The notes: a model not told the origin generated them from the letters alone. Positions 9,515 to 20,042 are shown, counted from the stretch's first letter. The stretch is DNA of 64,000 nucleotides from Buchnera aphidicola (Schlechtendalia chinensis) (GCF_001648115.1 NZ_CP011299.1:434001-498000); one strand, 5' to 3'. A program made the numbers and translations.

Positions 9515-10999
9515 CTAAATAGGTTTAAGAATAGGAAAAAGAATAACATCACGAATACTTTTTTGATTTGTTAAAATCATTATTAATCGATCCACTCCTA
9601 TACCCATTCCAGAAGTTGGAGGCAATCCATATTCAAGAGCAGTTATATAATCTTTATCATAGAATATCGAATTATCTTCAGATTTAGAAAATTGATTGCT
9701 TGTTTGCTCCAAAAACCTACTTTTTTGATCATCTGAGTCATTTAATTCTGAAAATCCGTTAGCTAATTCAAACCCAGAAATAAACAACTCAAATCGATCA
9801 GCAACATCAGAACAAACATTATTTCGTCTAGACAACGGAGATACTTCTATAGGATAATCAGTTATAAAAGTAGGCTGAATTAGTTTTTTCTCAACTGTTT
9901 TATTAAATATTTCTAATATTAATTTTCCTATTCCCCAATTTTTCTCTACCTGTATTCCAAGAGAATTCACTATCTCTAAAACACACTTTAAATTTTCCAA
10001 ATCAGATAATTTGATATTAGAATTAAAGTTTAATATTGCTTGTTTCATTGTTAATTTATGAAAACTTTTTTCAAAATCTAACTCATATTCTCCATATACA
10101 AACCTCAAACTACCTAAAACTGAAAACACAATCTTTTTTAACAAACTTTCAGTTAGCATCATCATATCTTTGTAATCTGAATAAGCCATGTAAACTTCCA
10201 TCATAGTAAATTCTGGATTATGACGAGTTGAAATACCTTCATTACGAAAATTTTTATTAATTTCAAAAATACGTTCAAATCCTCCAATAATTAATCTTTT
10301 TAAATATAGTTCAGGAGAAATTCTTAAATACAAATTCAAATTTAAAGAATTATGATAAGTAACAAATGGTCTAGCAGTAGCACCTCCTGGAACATTTTGT
10401 ATCATAGGAGTTTCTACTTCTAAAAATTTATGTTTTAACATAAATTTTCTAATATTAATAATAACATCTGACCTAGTTTTAAATACAGAACTCAAACTCT
10501 TATTGCTAATAAGATCCAGATATCTTTTTCTATATCTAACTTCTTTATTGTATAATCCATGAAATTTATCTGGTAATGGCTTTAATGATTTAGTTAACAA
10601 TTTTAATTTTTTACAATTAATAGATAATTCTCCTGTTTGAGTTCTAAATAAATTCCCTTCAGCACCTATAATATCTCCTAAGTCTAGTATTTTAATCATA
10701 TCTTCATAGAACTTATCTACAATATTTTTTTGTGAAACATATAACTGAATTTCTCCTTCACAATCTTTTAAAATAAAAAAAGAACTTTTCCCCATAACAC
10801 GTTTCTTTAAAATACGACCAGCTACACTAAAAAAAAGTTTTAATACTTTTAATTTATTATTACTATAAGATTTATATGTATTTTTAATTTCTATAGAATT
10901 TATGTTCGGTTTAAAATCATTGGGAAAATTAAAACCATTTTTCTTTATAAAGGACAATTTTTTACGTCTTTGAACTTCTTCATTATTACATCCATTCAT
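9515..10999 (-). CDS. lysS: Lysyl-tRNA synthetase (class II)
   Basis: Charges tRNA-Lys. The 494-aa product contains the N-terminal OB-fold anticodon-binding domain (KSSFFILKDCEGEIQLYV) and a class II catalytic core with motif 2 FRNEGISTRHNPEFTMMEVYMAY and motif 3 GMGIGVDRLIM. Also conserved are RYLDLI, VETPMIQ, PGGATARPF and YLRISPELYLKRL. The length is slightly below the E. coli enzyme (505 aa), mostly from a shorter N terminus. It lies 45 bp downstream of prfB, keeping the E. coli prfB-lysS operon order. Full-length and apparently functional. Confidence 0.96.
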   Translation of the reverse strand: MNGCNNEEVQRRKKLSFIKKNGFNFPNDFKPNINSIEIKNTYKSYSNNKLKVLKLFFSVAGRILKKRVMGKSSFFILKDCEGEIQLYVSQKNIVDKFYEDMIKILDLGDIIGAEGNLFRTQTGELSINCKKLKLLTKSLKPLPDKFHGLYNKEVRYRKRYLDLISNKSLSSVFKTRSDVIINIRKFMLKHKFLEVETPMIQNVPGGATARPFVTYHNSLNLNLYLRISPELYLKRLIIGGFERIFEINKNFRNEGISTRHNPEFTMMEVYMAYSDYKDMMMLTESLLKKIVFSVLGSLRFVYGEYELDFEKSFHKLTMKQAILNFNSNIKLSDLENLKCVLEIVNSLGIQVEKNWGIGKLILEIFNKTVEKKLIQPTFITDYPIEVSPLSRRNNVCSDVADRFELFISGFELANGFSELNDSDDQKSRFLEQTSNQFSKSEDNSIFYDKDYITALEYGLPPTSGMGIGVDRLIMILTNQKSIRDVILFPILKPI

Positions 11000-11044
11000 A
11001 TATATAACCTCTAACTAATTTTAATAAAACAATGATATAATATG

Positions 11045-12146
11045 TTATAAACCATGTCTTAAGCTAGATTCAATAAATATATCTAAGAATCCATCCAAAA
11101 TAGATTGAGTATTGCTTACTTCCACTCCTGTTCTCAAATCTTTAATTCTAGAACTATCTAATATATATGAACGTATTTGATTGCCCCATCCTATATCTGA
11201 CTTTTGGATTTCCAAAATTTGTTTTTCACTTTTAATTTTATTCATAGTCATCTTATACAATTTTGACTTTAACTGTCGCAATGCTATATTTTTATTTTTG
11301 TGTTGAGAACGACTACTTTGAGATTGAGTCACTAATCCTGAAGGTATGTGAGTGACTCTCACTGCAGATTCAGTTTTGTTTACATGTTGTCCTCCAGCGC
11401 CAGATGCGCGATATACATCAATTCTTAAATCACAAGAATTTATTTTTATCTGTACAGTATTATCAATATCAGGATATACAAAAACCGAAGCAAAAGAAGT
11501 ATGACGTTGATTATTAGAACTAAATGGACTTTTTCTTACTAAACGATGAATTCCAGTTTCGGTCCTTAACCATCCAAAAGCATATTTTCCTAATATTTGA
11601 ATCGTAGCAGATTTTATACCAACTATTTCACCATGAGTTTTTTCAATAATTTCTATTTTAAAATTCTTGTAACAAGACCATTTAACATACATTCGAAATA
11701 ACATATTAGCCCAATCTTGAGCATCTGTTCCTCCAGAGCCTGATTGTATATCTAAATAACAATTCAAACGATCATGCTTATTCGAAAAAAAATAATTTAA
11801 TTCTAATTTTTTAATAGTAACTTCTATTATGTTCAACTCATCGACGATATCACATAATAAATTTGAATTTTTTTCTTTAATCGATAGTTCTAAAATTTCT
11901 GTTATCATCCTTAAATCAGATTCTGCACGATCTATAGAATTAATTAAAGAAGTTAAAATTCCTTTTTCTTGATTTAATTTAATTATTAAATTAGAATTTT
12001 CCCAAGATTGACATAATTTTAATTCACGATTTATTTCGGAAAGTTTTATATTTTTATTTTCATAGTCAAAGAAATACCTTTAAATTATAAATTTTATTAA
12101 AACAAATTTGAATACGATGCTTTATTACATTAATTTCATATATCAT
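11045..12146 (-). CDS. prfB: Peptide chain release factor 2, with programmed +1 frameshift
   Basis: RF2 releases peptides at UGA and UAA. The first frame runs from ATG 12146 for 26 codons to an in-frame TGA at 12066-12068; the +1 frame from 12067 then runs 340 codons to 11045, giving 366 aa (E. coli 365). The peptide before the shift (MIYEIN...HRIQ) resembles the E. coli leader segment, and translation resumes with DYE as DYD in E. coli. The anticodon-reading SPF is in RKSPFSSNNQRHTSF and the catalytic GGQ in GAGGQHVNKTES. The start has AAGAGA upstream. The family regulates its own level: low RF2 favours the shift. Only the long second frame would be visible to simple gene finders. Confidence 0.93.
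12065..12081 (-). promoter_or_regulatory. prfB: prfB programmed frameshift site (CTT TGA C)
   Basis: Read on the minus strand, AAAGG is followed by TATTT and then CTT TGA C. The slippery CTT codon next to a TGA stop and the following C are identical to the E. coli signal. In E. coli an AGGGGG element sits 3 nt before CTT; here the nearest Shine-Dalgarno-like AAAGG sits 5 nt before it and is shorter, so ribosomal stimulation may be weaker. Whether shifting efficiency is reduced is inference. Confidence 0.85.
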
Positions 12147-12422
12147 TTATAATTCTCTTAATTACATTTTAAAAAATATTTGTATTAAAAACAAAAAATA
12201 TATTTTCAAAATAATTATTTTAAAAAATAATTTAACGTTTTGAATGCTATCTTACGTAAAGCTAAAACATTAGTAAAATTTTCAAAAAACTAATACTCTA
12301 ATACTTAAATTAAACTTAATTATTAAAAGCACTTTTAATTTTCCAAAATACGAAAAACTATCTATTAACCTAAAAATGTTCAAAATGCATTTCTTAATAG
12401 CTATAATAATAAGACAACATAT

Positions 12423-13400
12423 ATGAAAACGTCTAATTTTAATGATGAATATTTGTTAAAACTTTCTCAAAAAGATATAATCTTAACTAATTTAAATAAT
12501 TGGAGTTTAATAGAAATATCCGGTTCAGATTGTCAAAAATATCTTCAAAACCAAATTACTATTAATGTGAATTCATTGAATGAAAACAATCACAAAATAT
12601 GCGCACATTGTAATATAAATGGAAAAGTTTATAGTAATTTAAGAATATTTAAAATTACTAATAATAATTATATGTACCTTCAAAGGAAAAGCATTTCAGA
12701 CAAGCAAATTAAAGAATTTAAAAAATACTCTATCTTTTCCGACATAAAAATATCTTATTCTAACGATATATATTTATTAGGAATTTTTGGAGCAAAGACA
12801 AAAATAAAATTATCAAATTATTTTAAAAAAATTCCAAATAAAAATTTTCCTCTTTGTAAGAATAATAATAGCATATTGTTATGGTTTAACTCTCCTTTTG
12901 AAAGATTTTTACTAATTACGAAAAAAAATGATATTGTTTTAAATGACATATTAACATTAAAAAAAGAAACAAATGATGAAAAAACATGGGAAGCATTAGA
13001 CATTGCTTCTAAATTCCCCATTCTAGACAAAGAAAATAGTGGAAAATTCTTCCCACAAGCACTAAACTTAGAAAATTTGTTCGGATTAGATCTTAAAAAA
13101 GGATGCTACTACGGACAAGAAATGATTTCTAAATCACATTTTAAAAAACTTAACAAATATAAATTACACTGGCTAACTGGGAAATTTAATGCAATAGTAC
13201 AAATTGGAACAATAATAGAAATTAAAAATGATATTACTAATTGGAAAAAAATTGGATATGTTTTATCTGCTGTTAATATTTGCTCAAAAATAATATGGAT
13301 ACAAGCAGTACTCAAAATCAATATTAAACAAGATAGCATATTCAGAATTGAAAGTGATAAACAAAACATTTTAACTATTCAAAATGAAATTTTTGCATAA
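12423..13400 (+). CDS. ygfZ: tRNA-modifying / Fe-S cluster repair protein YgfZ
   Basis: Folate-binding protein of the GcvT-like family that supports iron-sulfur enzymes such as MiaB. The 325-aa product has the hallmark KGCYYGQEM with Cys228, matching the conserved K-G-C-[FY]-x-G-Q-E motif, and an N-terminal GSDCQKYLQNQIT resembling the family start. E. coli YgfZ is 326 aa. It lies next to miaB, whose product depends on it in E. coli; that adjacency is not the E. coli order. A roughly 276-bp spacer separates it from the divergent prfB. Internal sequence is diverged but no residues of the motif are lost. Confidence 0.92.
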   Translation: MKTSNFNDEYLLKLSQKDIILTNLNNWSLIEISGSDCQKYLQNQITINVNSLNENNHKICAHCNINGKVYSNLRIFKITNNNYMYLQRKSISDKQIKEFKKYSIFSDIKISYSNDIYLLGIFGAKTKIKLSNYFKKIPNKNFPLCKNNNSILLWFNSPFERFLLITKKNDIVLNDILTLKKETNDEKTWEALDIASKFPILDKENSGKFFPQALNLENLFGLDLKKGCYYGQEMISKSHFKKLNKYKLHWLTGKFNAIVQIGTIIEIKNDITNWKKIGYVLSAVNICSKIIWIQAVLKINIKQDSIFRIESDKQNILTIQNEIFA

Positions 13401-13510
13401 AATACCTCATAAATCGTATTTACATAACTAAAAGTGTTTCTAATATTTTGCTTAACACAAAATAAAACTATGTTTCTTTAAAGAACGAGTTAAAGCGGAA
13501 TAACTAAATT

Positions 13511-14860
13511 ATGACTGAAAAAAATATTTATATAAAAACTTGGGGTTGTCAAATGAACGAATATGACTCATCTATGATAACTCAATTATTAGAAAAAAAA
13601 CACAACTTCAAACGAATATATATACCTGAAATAGCTGATGTTTTAATTCTTAATACTTGTTCAATTCGCGAAAAAGCACAAGAAAAAGTATTTCATCAAT
13701 TGGGAAGGTGGAAAAAATTAAAAAAAAATAATCCCAACGTTATTATTGCAGTAGGTGGATGTGTAGCAACGCAAGAAGGAGAAGAAATTAGAAAACGCGC
13801 AAACTATGTAGATATTATATTTGGAACACAAACTCTACATAGATTACCAAATATGATAAAAATGGTAAAACAAAACAAAAAACATGTTATTGATATAGAC
13901 TTTCCACTAATTGAAAAATTTGATTTTATAGAATATCAAAACTTTCCAGGAATAACAGCATATGTCACTATAATAGAAGGTTGTAATAAATTTTGTTCTT
14001 TTTGTATCGTACCATATACTAGAGGTTATGAGGTTAGCCGACCAGTTGACGACATCTTGTTAGAAATTTCTATGTTGTCTAAAAGAGGAGTTCGAGAAGT
14101 TAATCTATTAGGACAAAATGTTAACGCATATAGAGGAAAAACTTTTGACGGGAAAATTTGTAAATTTTCAGAATTGTTAAAATTAGTTGCATTGATAGAC
14201 GGAATTGATAGAATTAGATTTACAACAAGTAACCCAATTGAATTTACTGATGATATCATTGAAGCATATTTAGATACGAAAAAAATAGTTAGCTTTCTTC
14301 ATTTACCTGTACAAAGTGGATCTAATCGAATTTTAAAATTAATGAAGAGAGCTCACAGTGTTCAAGAATACAAAAAAATTATTGAGAAAATAACTAAGAA
14401 TCGACCAAATATTCAAATTAGCTCAGATTTTATTGTTGGATTTCCGGGAGAAACACAAAAAGATTTTGAAAAAACATTGAACTTCATTAAAGAAATAAAT
14501 TTTGATATGAGTTTTAGTTTTATATATTCTTCTCGTCCAGGTACACCAGCAGCAGAATTACCAGACAATTTACCTTTAGAAGAAAAGAAAAATAGGCTTT
14601 ATGAACTTCAAAAGCTTATTAATAAAAATGCAAAATTGTGGAATGAAAAAATGTTAGGAAGTATACAATCTATTCTAGTAGAAGGACCATCTCGGAAAAA
14701 TCCCATGGAACTATATGGAAGAACAGAAAATAACCGAATAGTTAATTTTGAAGGACAGCCTAATATGATAGGTCAATTTATTAATGTAAAAATTACAAAA
14801 ATAAATTCTAATTCTCTTAAAGGGTATTATTCTAAAAAGTTTAGCAATAAAAATTTGTAA
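13511..14860 (+). CDS. miaB: tRNA methylthiotransferase MiaB (radical SAM)
   Basis: Adds the 2-methylthio group to N6-isopentenyladenosine at tRNA position 37. The 449-aa product has the N-terminal UPF0004 cluster cysteines at residues 13, 50 and 84 and the radical SAM CxxxCxxC as C158, C162, C165 in [17 protein letters not shown]. The C-terminal TRAM domain begins near VEGPSRKNP. Both [4Fe-4S] sites therefore look complete. E. coli has ybeZ between miaB and ybeY; here only a 168-bp spacer remains. Confidence 0.96.
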   Translation: MTEKNIYIKTWGCQMNEYDSSMITQLLEKKHNFKRIYIPEIADVLILNTCSIREKAQEKVFHQLGRWKKLKKNNPNVIIAVGGCVATQEGEEIRKRANYVDIIFGTQTLHRLPNMIKMVKQNKKHVIDIDFPLIEKFDFIEYQNFPGITAYVTIIEGCNKFCSFCIVPYTRGYEVSRPVDDILLEISMLSKRGVREVNLLGQNVNAYRGKTFDGKICKFSELLKLVALIDGIDRIRFTTSNPIEFTDDIIEAYLDTKKIVSFLHLPVQSGSNRILKLMKRAHSVQEYKKIIEKITKNRPNIQISSDFIVGFPGETQKDFEKTLNFIKEINFDMSFSFIYSSRPGTPAAELPDNLPLEEKKNRLYELQKLINKNAKLWNEKMLGSIQSILVEGPSRKNPMELYGRTENNRIVNFEGQPNMIGQFINVKITKINSNSLKGYYSKKFSNKNL

Positions 14861-15028
14861 AATAGAATGCTAAATACTAATTTTTACATTAAAAATAAAT
14901 GCTAAAATTATTTTAATAAAACACTAAAAAACAATAGTATACATAAAAAAAGTTTGATAAAATTTTAAAAAGTATTGTAATGCTACATAAAATAATTTTA
15001 AATCACATAAAATACAAAAAAACATTTA

Positions 15029-15530
15029 ATGAAATCAATCATTGTAAATTTGCAAATAGCTTGTTCAAAAAAAAAATACTTTCCAAAAAGAATAAAGTAT
15101 GCAAAATGGATACAATCTATTTTAAAAAAAAAATAACGTTGAAATAACAATACGAATCGTTAAAAAATCTGAAATTAAATTTTTAAATTTTAAATATCGA
15201 AAAAAAAATAAAACTACGAATATATTATCTTTCCCAGCTACTACTAATCGCATAATCAAATCTCAATACATCGGAGATTTAGTAGTATGTAGTGCAATTA
15301 TTAAAAAAGAAGCTCAAGAACAACATAAATCAATAGAATCACACTGGGCACACATGATTATACATGGAACATTACATTTATTAGGATATCATCACGACAA
15401 CAAACAAAACTTAAAAAAAATGAAAAACTTAGAAATTAAAACAATGTTACGTTTAGGATTTCAAAATCCTTACAATATAAAACAGCTGAATTCAAATAAA
15501 AACTTTGAAACTTCTGTAAAAAGTTTTTAA
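15029..15530 (+). CDS. ybeY: Endoribonuclease YbeY, reading frame interrupted at an A10 tract
   Basis: YbeY is a zinc-dependent RNase active in 16S rRNA maturation and ribosome quality control. From ATG 15029 the frame encodes 35 residues (MKSIIVNLQIACSKK...) and stops at 15134-15136, right after ten consecutive A residues (15124-15133). The rest continues in another frame from 15132 to the stop at 15528-15530. That part has NNVEITIRIV, TNILSFPA, IGDLVVC, KKEAQEQ, and the zinc motif HMIIHGTLHLLGYHH (HxxxHxxxxxH). Removing one A (A9) or adding two joins the two parts into a normal YbeY of about 155 aa. Conservation past the break argues that the gene is still used, perhaps through transcriptional slippage, or that the run is miscounted. 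Confidence 0.88.
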
Positions 15531-15566
15531 AAAATTAACATACAATAAAATTTAAACTAAGATGTC

Positions 15567-16445
15567 ATGAATGACGACTATTCAATACACAAAAATAAAA
15601 ATAATAGAAAAAACTTTTTTTCTATTTTATTAAACCAAATTTTTCATGATGAGCCAAAAAGTACAGAAGAATTGTTAAAACTCATGAAATATTCAAAAAA
15701 GAACAAATTAATAGATCAAGATACCTGTGATATGTTAGAAGGAGTAATTGACATAAAAAAACAAAAAATTTGTGATATAATGATTCCTAGAATACAAATG
15801 ATAACTCTAAAATTAAATTACTCATTAAAAAAATGTTTAGATATAATTATAAAATCTGCTCATTCACGTTTTCCTGTAATGAACTATGATGAAAATTACG
15901 TTGAAGGATTTCTAATCGCAAAAGACTTTCTACCTTTTATAAAAAGTTCGTCTAATTCCTTTGATATGAAAAAAATGTTGCGTCCTTCTGTTGTTGTTCC
16001 TGAAAGCAAACATGTCAGTTGTATGTTACAAGAATTCCGATTACAAAAAAATCATATGGCAATTGTAATAGACGAATTTGGAGCTGTTTCAGGGCTAGTT
16101 ACAATTGAAGATATACTAGAATTAATTGTAGGGAAAATTGATGATGAGTACGATAAAAGCGAATCTAACATTCGTCAAATAGATCAATATAATTTTATAA
16201 TAAAATCTTTTACTTCTATAAAAGAATTCAACGATGCATTTAAAACCAATTTTAATTCTGAAGAAGTAGACACCATTGGTGGATTAGTTATGAAAAAAAT
16301 TGGACATCTTCCCAGTAAAGGTGAATCCATCAACATTTTAGAATATAAATTTAAAGTTCATGTAGCAAATAAAAGAAGAATAATACAATTAAAAGTCACT
16401 ATTCCTAAAAACAACGAATTTCCCAAACTTTTAGAGAAGAAATAA
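15567..16445 (+). CDS. corC: CorC-like CBS-domain protein (YbeX)
   Basis: 292 aa, the length of E. coli CorC/YbeX, a cytoplasmic protein with two CBS domains (DIMIPRIQMITL and VIDEFGAVSGLVTIEDILELIVG) and a C-terminal CorC_HlyC transporter-associated domain (DTIGGLVMKKIGHLP). The family is linked to magnesium/cobalt efflux, and YbeX also to ribosome maturation; which applies here is open. It follows ybeY by about 36 bp as in E. coli. The start MNDDYS aligns with E. coli MSDDNS. There is no membrane DUF21 domain, as usual for YbeX. Confidence 0.94.
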   Translation: MNDDYSIHKNKNNRKNFFSILLNQIFHDEPKSTEELLKLMKYSKKNKLIDQDTCDMLEGVIDIKKQKICDIMIPRIQMITLKLNYSLKKCLDIIIKSAHSRFPVMNYDENYVEGFLIAKDFLPFIKSSSNSFDMKKMLRPSVVVPESKHVSCMLQEFRLQKNHMAIVIDEFGAVSGLVTIEDILELIVGKIDDEYDKSESNIRQIDQYNFIIKSFTSIKEFNDAFKTNFNSEEVDTIGGLVMKKIGHLPSKGESINILEYKFKVHVANKRRIIQLKVTIPKNNEFPKLLEKK

Positions 16446-17321
16446 TATAACAAACGAAAAATGTTTAAATAACATTTTTATTACTTCAAATTTCCGCCGA
16501 CTTAAAAAAATGTAAAATGTATTATCATATACAAAATCCATCAAAGTACATATCTAAAAATTAAAAAACATGCTTTATAAAAAGTAAGAAAATAATTATG
16601 CTATAAATGCAAAAAACATTATTCTTTAAAGTAAATTTATTATAATTTTATATTTTATAAACAATTTATGAAAAAACGAAATTTATAATAAAAAGAGATA
16701 CGCATGTACTAAAATTATTGACATTACTTTTATATAACATTAATGAGCAATTTATTTATTTGAAATTCTAATATATTATTGTTCTACATTTAAAATACGG
16801 TTCATATAAAAAATTAATTCCTATGTAATATAAAATTAAAAAATAAAATCTTTTCTTAACTTCCTTGAAAATCATTATTACAATATACCTAAAACATTTT
16901 CAAAACGTTATAAAGACAAAAACATTTATTTAATAAATAAATATATTAGAAAATAATAAAAATGAAAATATTATTAAAAAATATAAAATGTTATAAAGTT
17001 CTAATTTTTGTGAAAATCTATAGATAAAATTTTTTTTACTATTTAAAAAACAGCATATCACTTAAAAACTTTGTTATATCTTAAAAAAAATTTAAAAACT
17101 TATGAAATCACCAAACACAATTAAAAAATTATAAATATTCAACTCTACTGGTAAGATAAGAAAATAAGAACACAATGTTCTCTAAAGTTTTAAAATTTTC
17201 ATTAAAAAATGTATAATAAAATATTTTCTTATATATTTTTCAAAATATTCTATTTAAAAAAATTATAAAATGTGTGCAATTTATTTATCAATTTGAAAAG
17301 TTTTAAAAAAAAAGAAAAAAC
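16446..17321. other. 876-bp gene-free spacer between corC and leuS
   Basis: Very AT-rich, with many stop codons in all frames; I found no tRNA signature, no recognisable protein motif and no long inverted repeat. In E. coli the gene after corC (ybeX) is lnt, apolipoprotein N-acyltransferase, so this stretch may be the eroded remains of that and further genes. That is inference from gene order alone. A promoter for leuS probably lies near the right end but no convincing -35/-10 pair stands out. Confidence 0.6.
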
Positions 17322-19913
17322 ATGAAAAAAGAATACGTTCCTAAAGACATAGAAACAGAAATTCAAGAAATGTGGGAAAACAATAATGAATTTTCAGATA
17401 TTAATAATACAAAAAAAGAAAAATATTATTGTCTTTCTATGATCCCTTATCCGTCTGGAAAATTGCATATGGGACATGTTAGAAATTACACTATTAGCGA
17501 TGTCGTAGCTAGATATCAACGTATGATCGGTAAAAATGTATTGCATCCAATAGGATGGGATGCATTCGGATTACCCGCAGAAGTAGCAGCAATACAAAAT
17601 AATGTTAATCCATACGAATGGACTCAAAAAAATATAAAATATATGAAAAACCAATTAAAAATATTAGGATTTAGTTACGATTGGGATAAAGAAATTACCA
17701 CTTGTAATCCTGAATATTATAAATGGGAACAATGGTTTTTTATACAATTGTATAAAAAAAAGTTAGTATATAAAAAAAAATCATTAGTTAATTGGTGTAA
17801 AAAAGATAAAACAGTCTTAGCAAATGAACAAGTAATTAATGGATTATGTTGGCGTTGTAATACAAGAGTTGCTAAACGAAAAATTTCTCAGTGGTTTATA
17901 AAAATTACAAAATATGCTGAAGAATTATTAGATGGATTAAAAAAATTACCACATTGGCCCAAAAAAGTTAAAAAAATGCAATCAAACTGGATAGGAAAGT
18001 CATCTGGAATTACAATTAATGTAAAAATTAATTCTATGATAGAAACACTTAATATCTTTACGTCTCAACCTGAAACAATAATGGGAGCAACATACATAGC
18101 TATTTCACCATTTCACGAATTATCTAAAATCCTATCCTATACCAATGAAAACATTCGATTTTTTATTAAAAATGAATATCATTCTAAATTATGTAACAAC
18201 AGATTTGAAAAAAATAAAGGAATTCATACTAATAAATTTGCTTTACATCCGCTAACTAATGAAAAAATACCCATATGGATTTCTAATTACGTGTTATTAA
18301 AATACGAAACTGAAGAAATATTTGGTATACCAGCACACAATCAATATGATCTTAATTTTTCTTTACTACACAACCTAACAATTAAACCAGTTGTTTTCGA
18401 AAAAGATGGAAAAATTCCAAAAATAGAAAAAGTAGCTATGATAAAATCAGGAATTTTATTCAATTCCAAAAAGTATAATTTTTTAAGTACTAAAGAAGCA
18501 CGTTATATCATAATGTCAGATTTAGAAAAAAATAAAATAGGAAAAAAAAATATACATTATCGTTTGAAAGATTGGTGTGTTTCAAGACAGCGCTACTGGG
18601 GAGTTCCTATCCCAATGGCAACTTTAAAAAATAAAAAAATTATACCTATACCAAATAAATATCTTCCAATAAAATTATCACAAAATATTAATAATTCAGA
18701 GTCTTATCAAGATTTTTTAAATTTACAAAAAGAAAAAACAATAAATATAAATGGGGAAATAGCAACATGCGAATCTGATACATTAGATACATTTGTGGAA
18801 TCATCATGGTATTACGCTAGATATACCTGTATTCAATATCAAAAAAGTATAATAAATAAACGATCAGCTGAGCACTGGTTGCCTATCGATTTATACGTTG
18901 GAGGAATAGAACATTCTACAATGCATCTTATGTATTTTCGTTTTTTTCATAAAGTACTAAGAGATTTTGGATTAGTAAAATCCGATGAACCAGTAAAAAA
19001 ATTGTTATGCCAAGGAATGGTATTATCCGATGCTTTCTATTATTTTGACGAAAATAATTATCAACATTGGATAAATGTTAATTCGAATAATTATAAATAT
19101 AATCATGATGGAAGCATTAAAAAAAGTTTTACATACAATGGAACGAAAATATTCTATGCAGGCATGATCAAGATGTCTAAATCTAAAAAAAATGGAGTAG
19201 ATCCGAAAAGTGTAATTAATACATATGGAGCAGACACAACAAGATTGTTTATCATGTTTGCTGCACCAGTAGAAGCATCATTAGAATGGCGAGAGTCTGG
19301 AATTAAAGGAATGTATAGATTTTTAAAAAAATTATGGAAATTTTGTTATAATCATATACAAGAATACGAAGAAACCAATGTACCAATAAACTATAAAAAT
19401 TTAGATAAAAATCAAAAAAAGCTATGTTCGCTATTGTATAAAGTTGTAAAACAAGTAGAAAATAATATTAGTAAAAAGCAAGCTTTCAATACAGCAATTT
19501 CAAGCATAATAAAATTAACTAATGCACTTTTTGAAATATCTTTATCAAGTCAATCTAAAAATAAAAAGTTAATACATAAAACATTATTATGCATAATAAA
19601 AATGTTGTATCCTTTCGTTCCTCATTTTAGCTATATGTTATTAAACAATTTGTCGAAAAATGCAAAAAACTATCAAAAAATTTTATGGCCAAAAATTAAC
19701 GAAAATCTCATGTTCAATGATTCTAATTTAATAATTATACAAATAAATGGAAAACTCCGTCATAAAATTTTAATAGATAAAGAGTATTCTAAACAAGAAC
19801 TATTAAAAAAAATATTAAAAGAAAAAAAAATATTCAAATACACTAATAATAAAAATATAGAAAAAGTAATATATGTTGAAAAAAAACTAGTAAACTTAGT
19901 TATTAACGATTAA
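17322..19913 (+). CDS. leuS: Leucyl-tRNA synthetase with eroded editing site
   Basis: Class I synthetase charging tRNA-Leu, 863 aa (E. coli 860). The HIGH-type motif PYPSGKLHMGH is at residues 42-52 and KMSKS at 617-621; WCVSRQRYWG, ESSWYYARYTC and YVGGIEHSTMHL are intact, so aminoacylation should work. In the CP1 editing domain, however, the E. coli TTRPDT motif reads TSQPET (residues 247-252), and the GTG-containing pocket segment ending HDQRD reads ETEEIFGIPAHNQYD (329-343). The blocking Thr252 and the final Asp (343) remain, while the Arg, the GTG triplet and the HD aspartate are changed. Proofreading of mischarged tRNA-Leu is probably weakened; that is inference. Confidence 0.96.
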   Translation: MKKEYVPKDIETEIQEMWENNNEFSDINNTKKEKYYCLSMIPYPSGKLHMGHVRNYTISDVVARYQRMIGKNVLHPIGWDAFGLPAEVAAIQNNVNPYEWTQKNIKYMKNQLKILGFSYDWDKEITTCNPEYYKWEQWFFIQLYKKKLVYKKKSLVNWCKKDKTVLANEQVINGLCWRCNTRVAKRKISQWFIKITKYAEELLDGLKKLPHWPKKVKKMQSNWIGKSSGITINVKINSMIETLNIFTSQPETIMGATYIAISPFHELSKILSYTNENIRFFIKNEYHSKLCNNRFEKNKGIHTNKFALHPLTNEKIPIWISNYVLLKYETEEIFGIPAHNQYDLNFSLLHNLTIKPVVFEKDGKIPKIEKVAMIKSGILFNSKKYNFLSTKEARYIIMSDLEKNKIGKKNIHYRLKDWCVSRQRYWGVPIPMATLKNKKIIPIPNKYLPIKLSQNINNSESYQDFLNLQKEKTININGEIATCESDTLDTFVESSWYYARYTCIQYQKSIINKRSAEHWLPIDLYVGGIEHSTMHLMYFRFFHKVLRDFGLVKSDEPVKKLLCQGMVLSDAFYYFDENNYQHWINVNSNNYKYNHDGSIKKSFTYNGTKIFYAGMIKMSKSKKNGVDPKSVINTYGADTTRLFIMFAAPVEASLEWRESGIKGMYRFLKKLWKFCYNHIQEYEETNVPINYKNLDKNQKKLCSLLYKVVKQVENNISKKQAFNTAISSIIKLTNALFEISLSSQSKNKKLIHKTLLCIIKMLYPFVPHFSYMLLNNLSKNAKNYQKILWPKINENLMFNDSNLIIIQINGKLRHKILIDKEYSKQELLKKILKEKKIFKYTNNKNIEKVIYVEKKLVNLVIND

Positions 19914-20042
19914 ACAATAAATATTTTTTATTCATGAAAATATTGGAATTTCAATTTAGAAATTAAAATAATTTATAAAGAATTGTGCAATAATAAATCT
20001 TTTAAAAATTTGATTAAATCTAAATTATTTAAATAATAAACT

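Noticed and set aside
14861..15028. Remnant of ybeZ (phoL) between miaB and ybeY
   Set aside because: Only 168 bp of A/T-rich spacer remain and no P-loop or other motif is visible.
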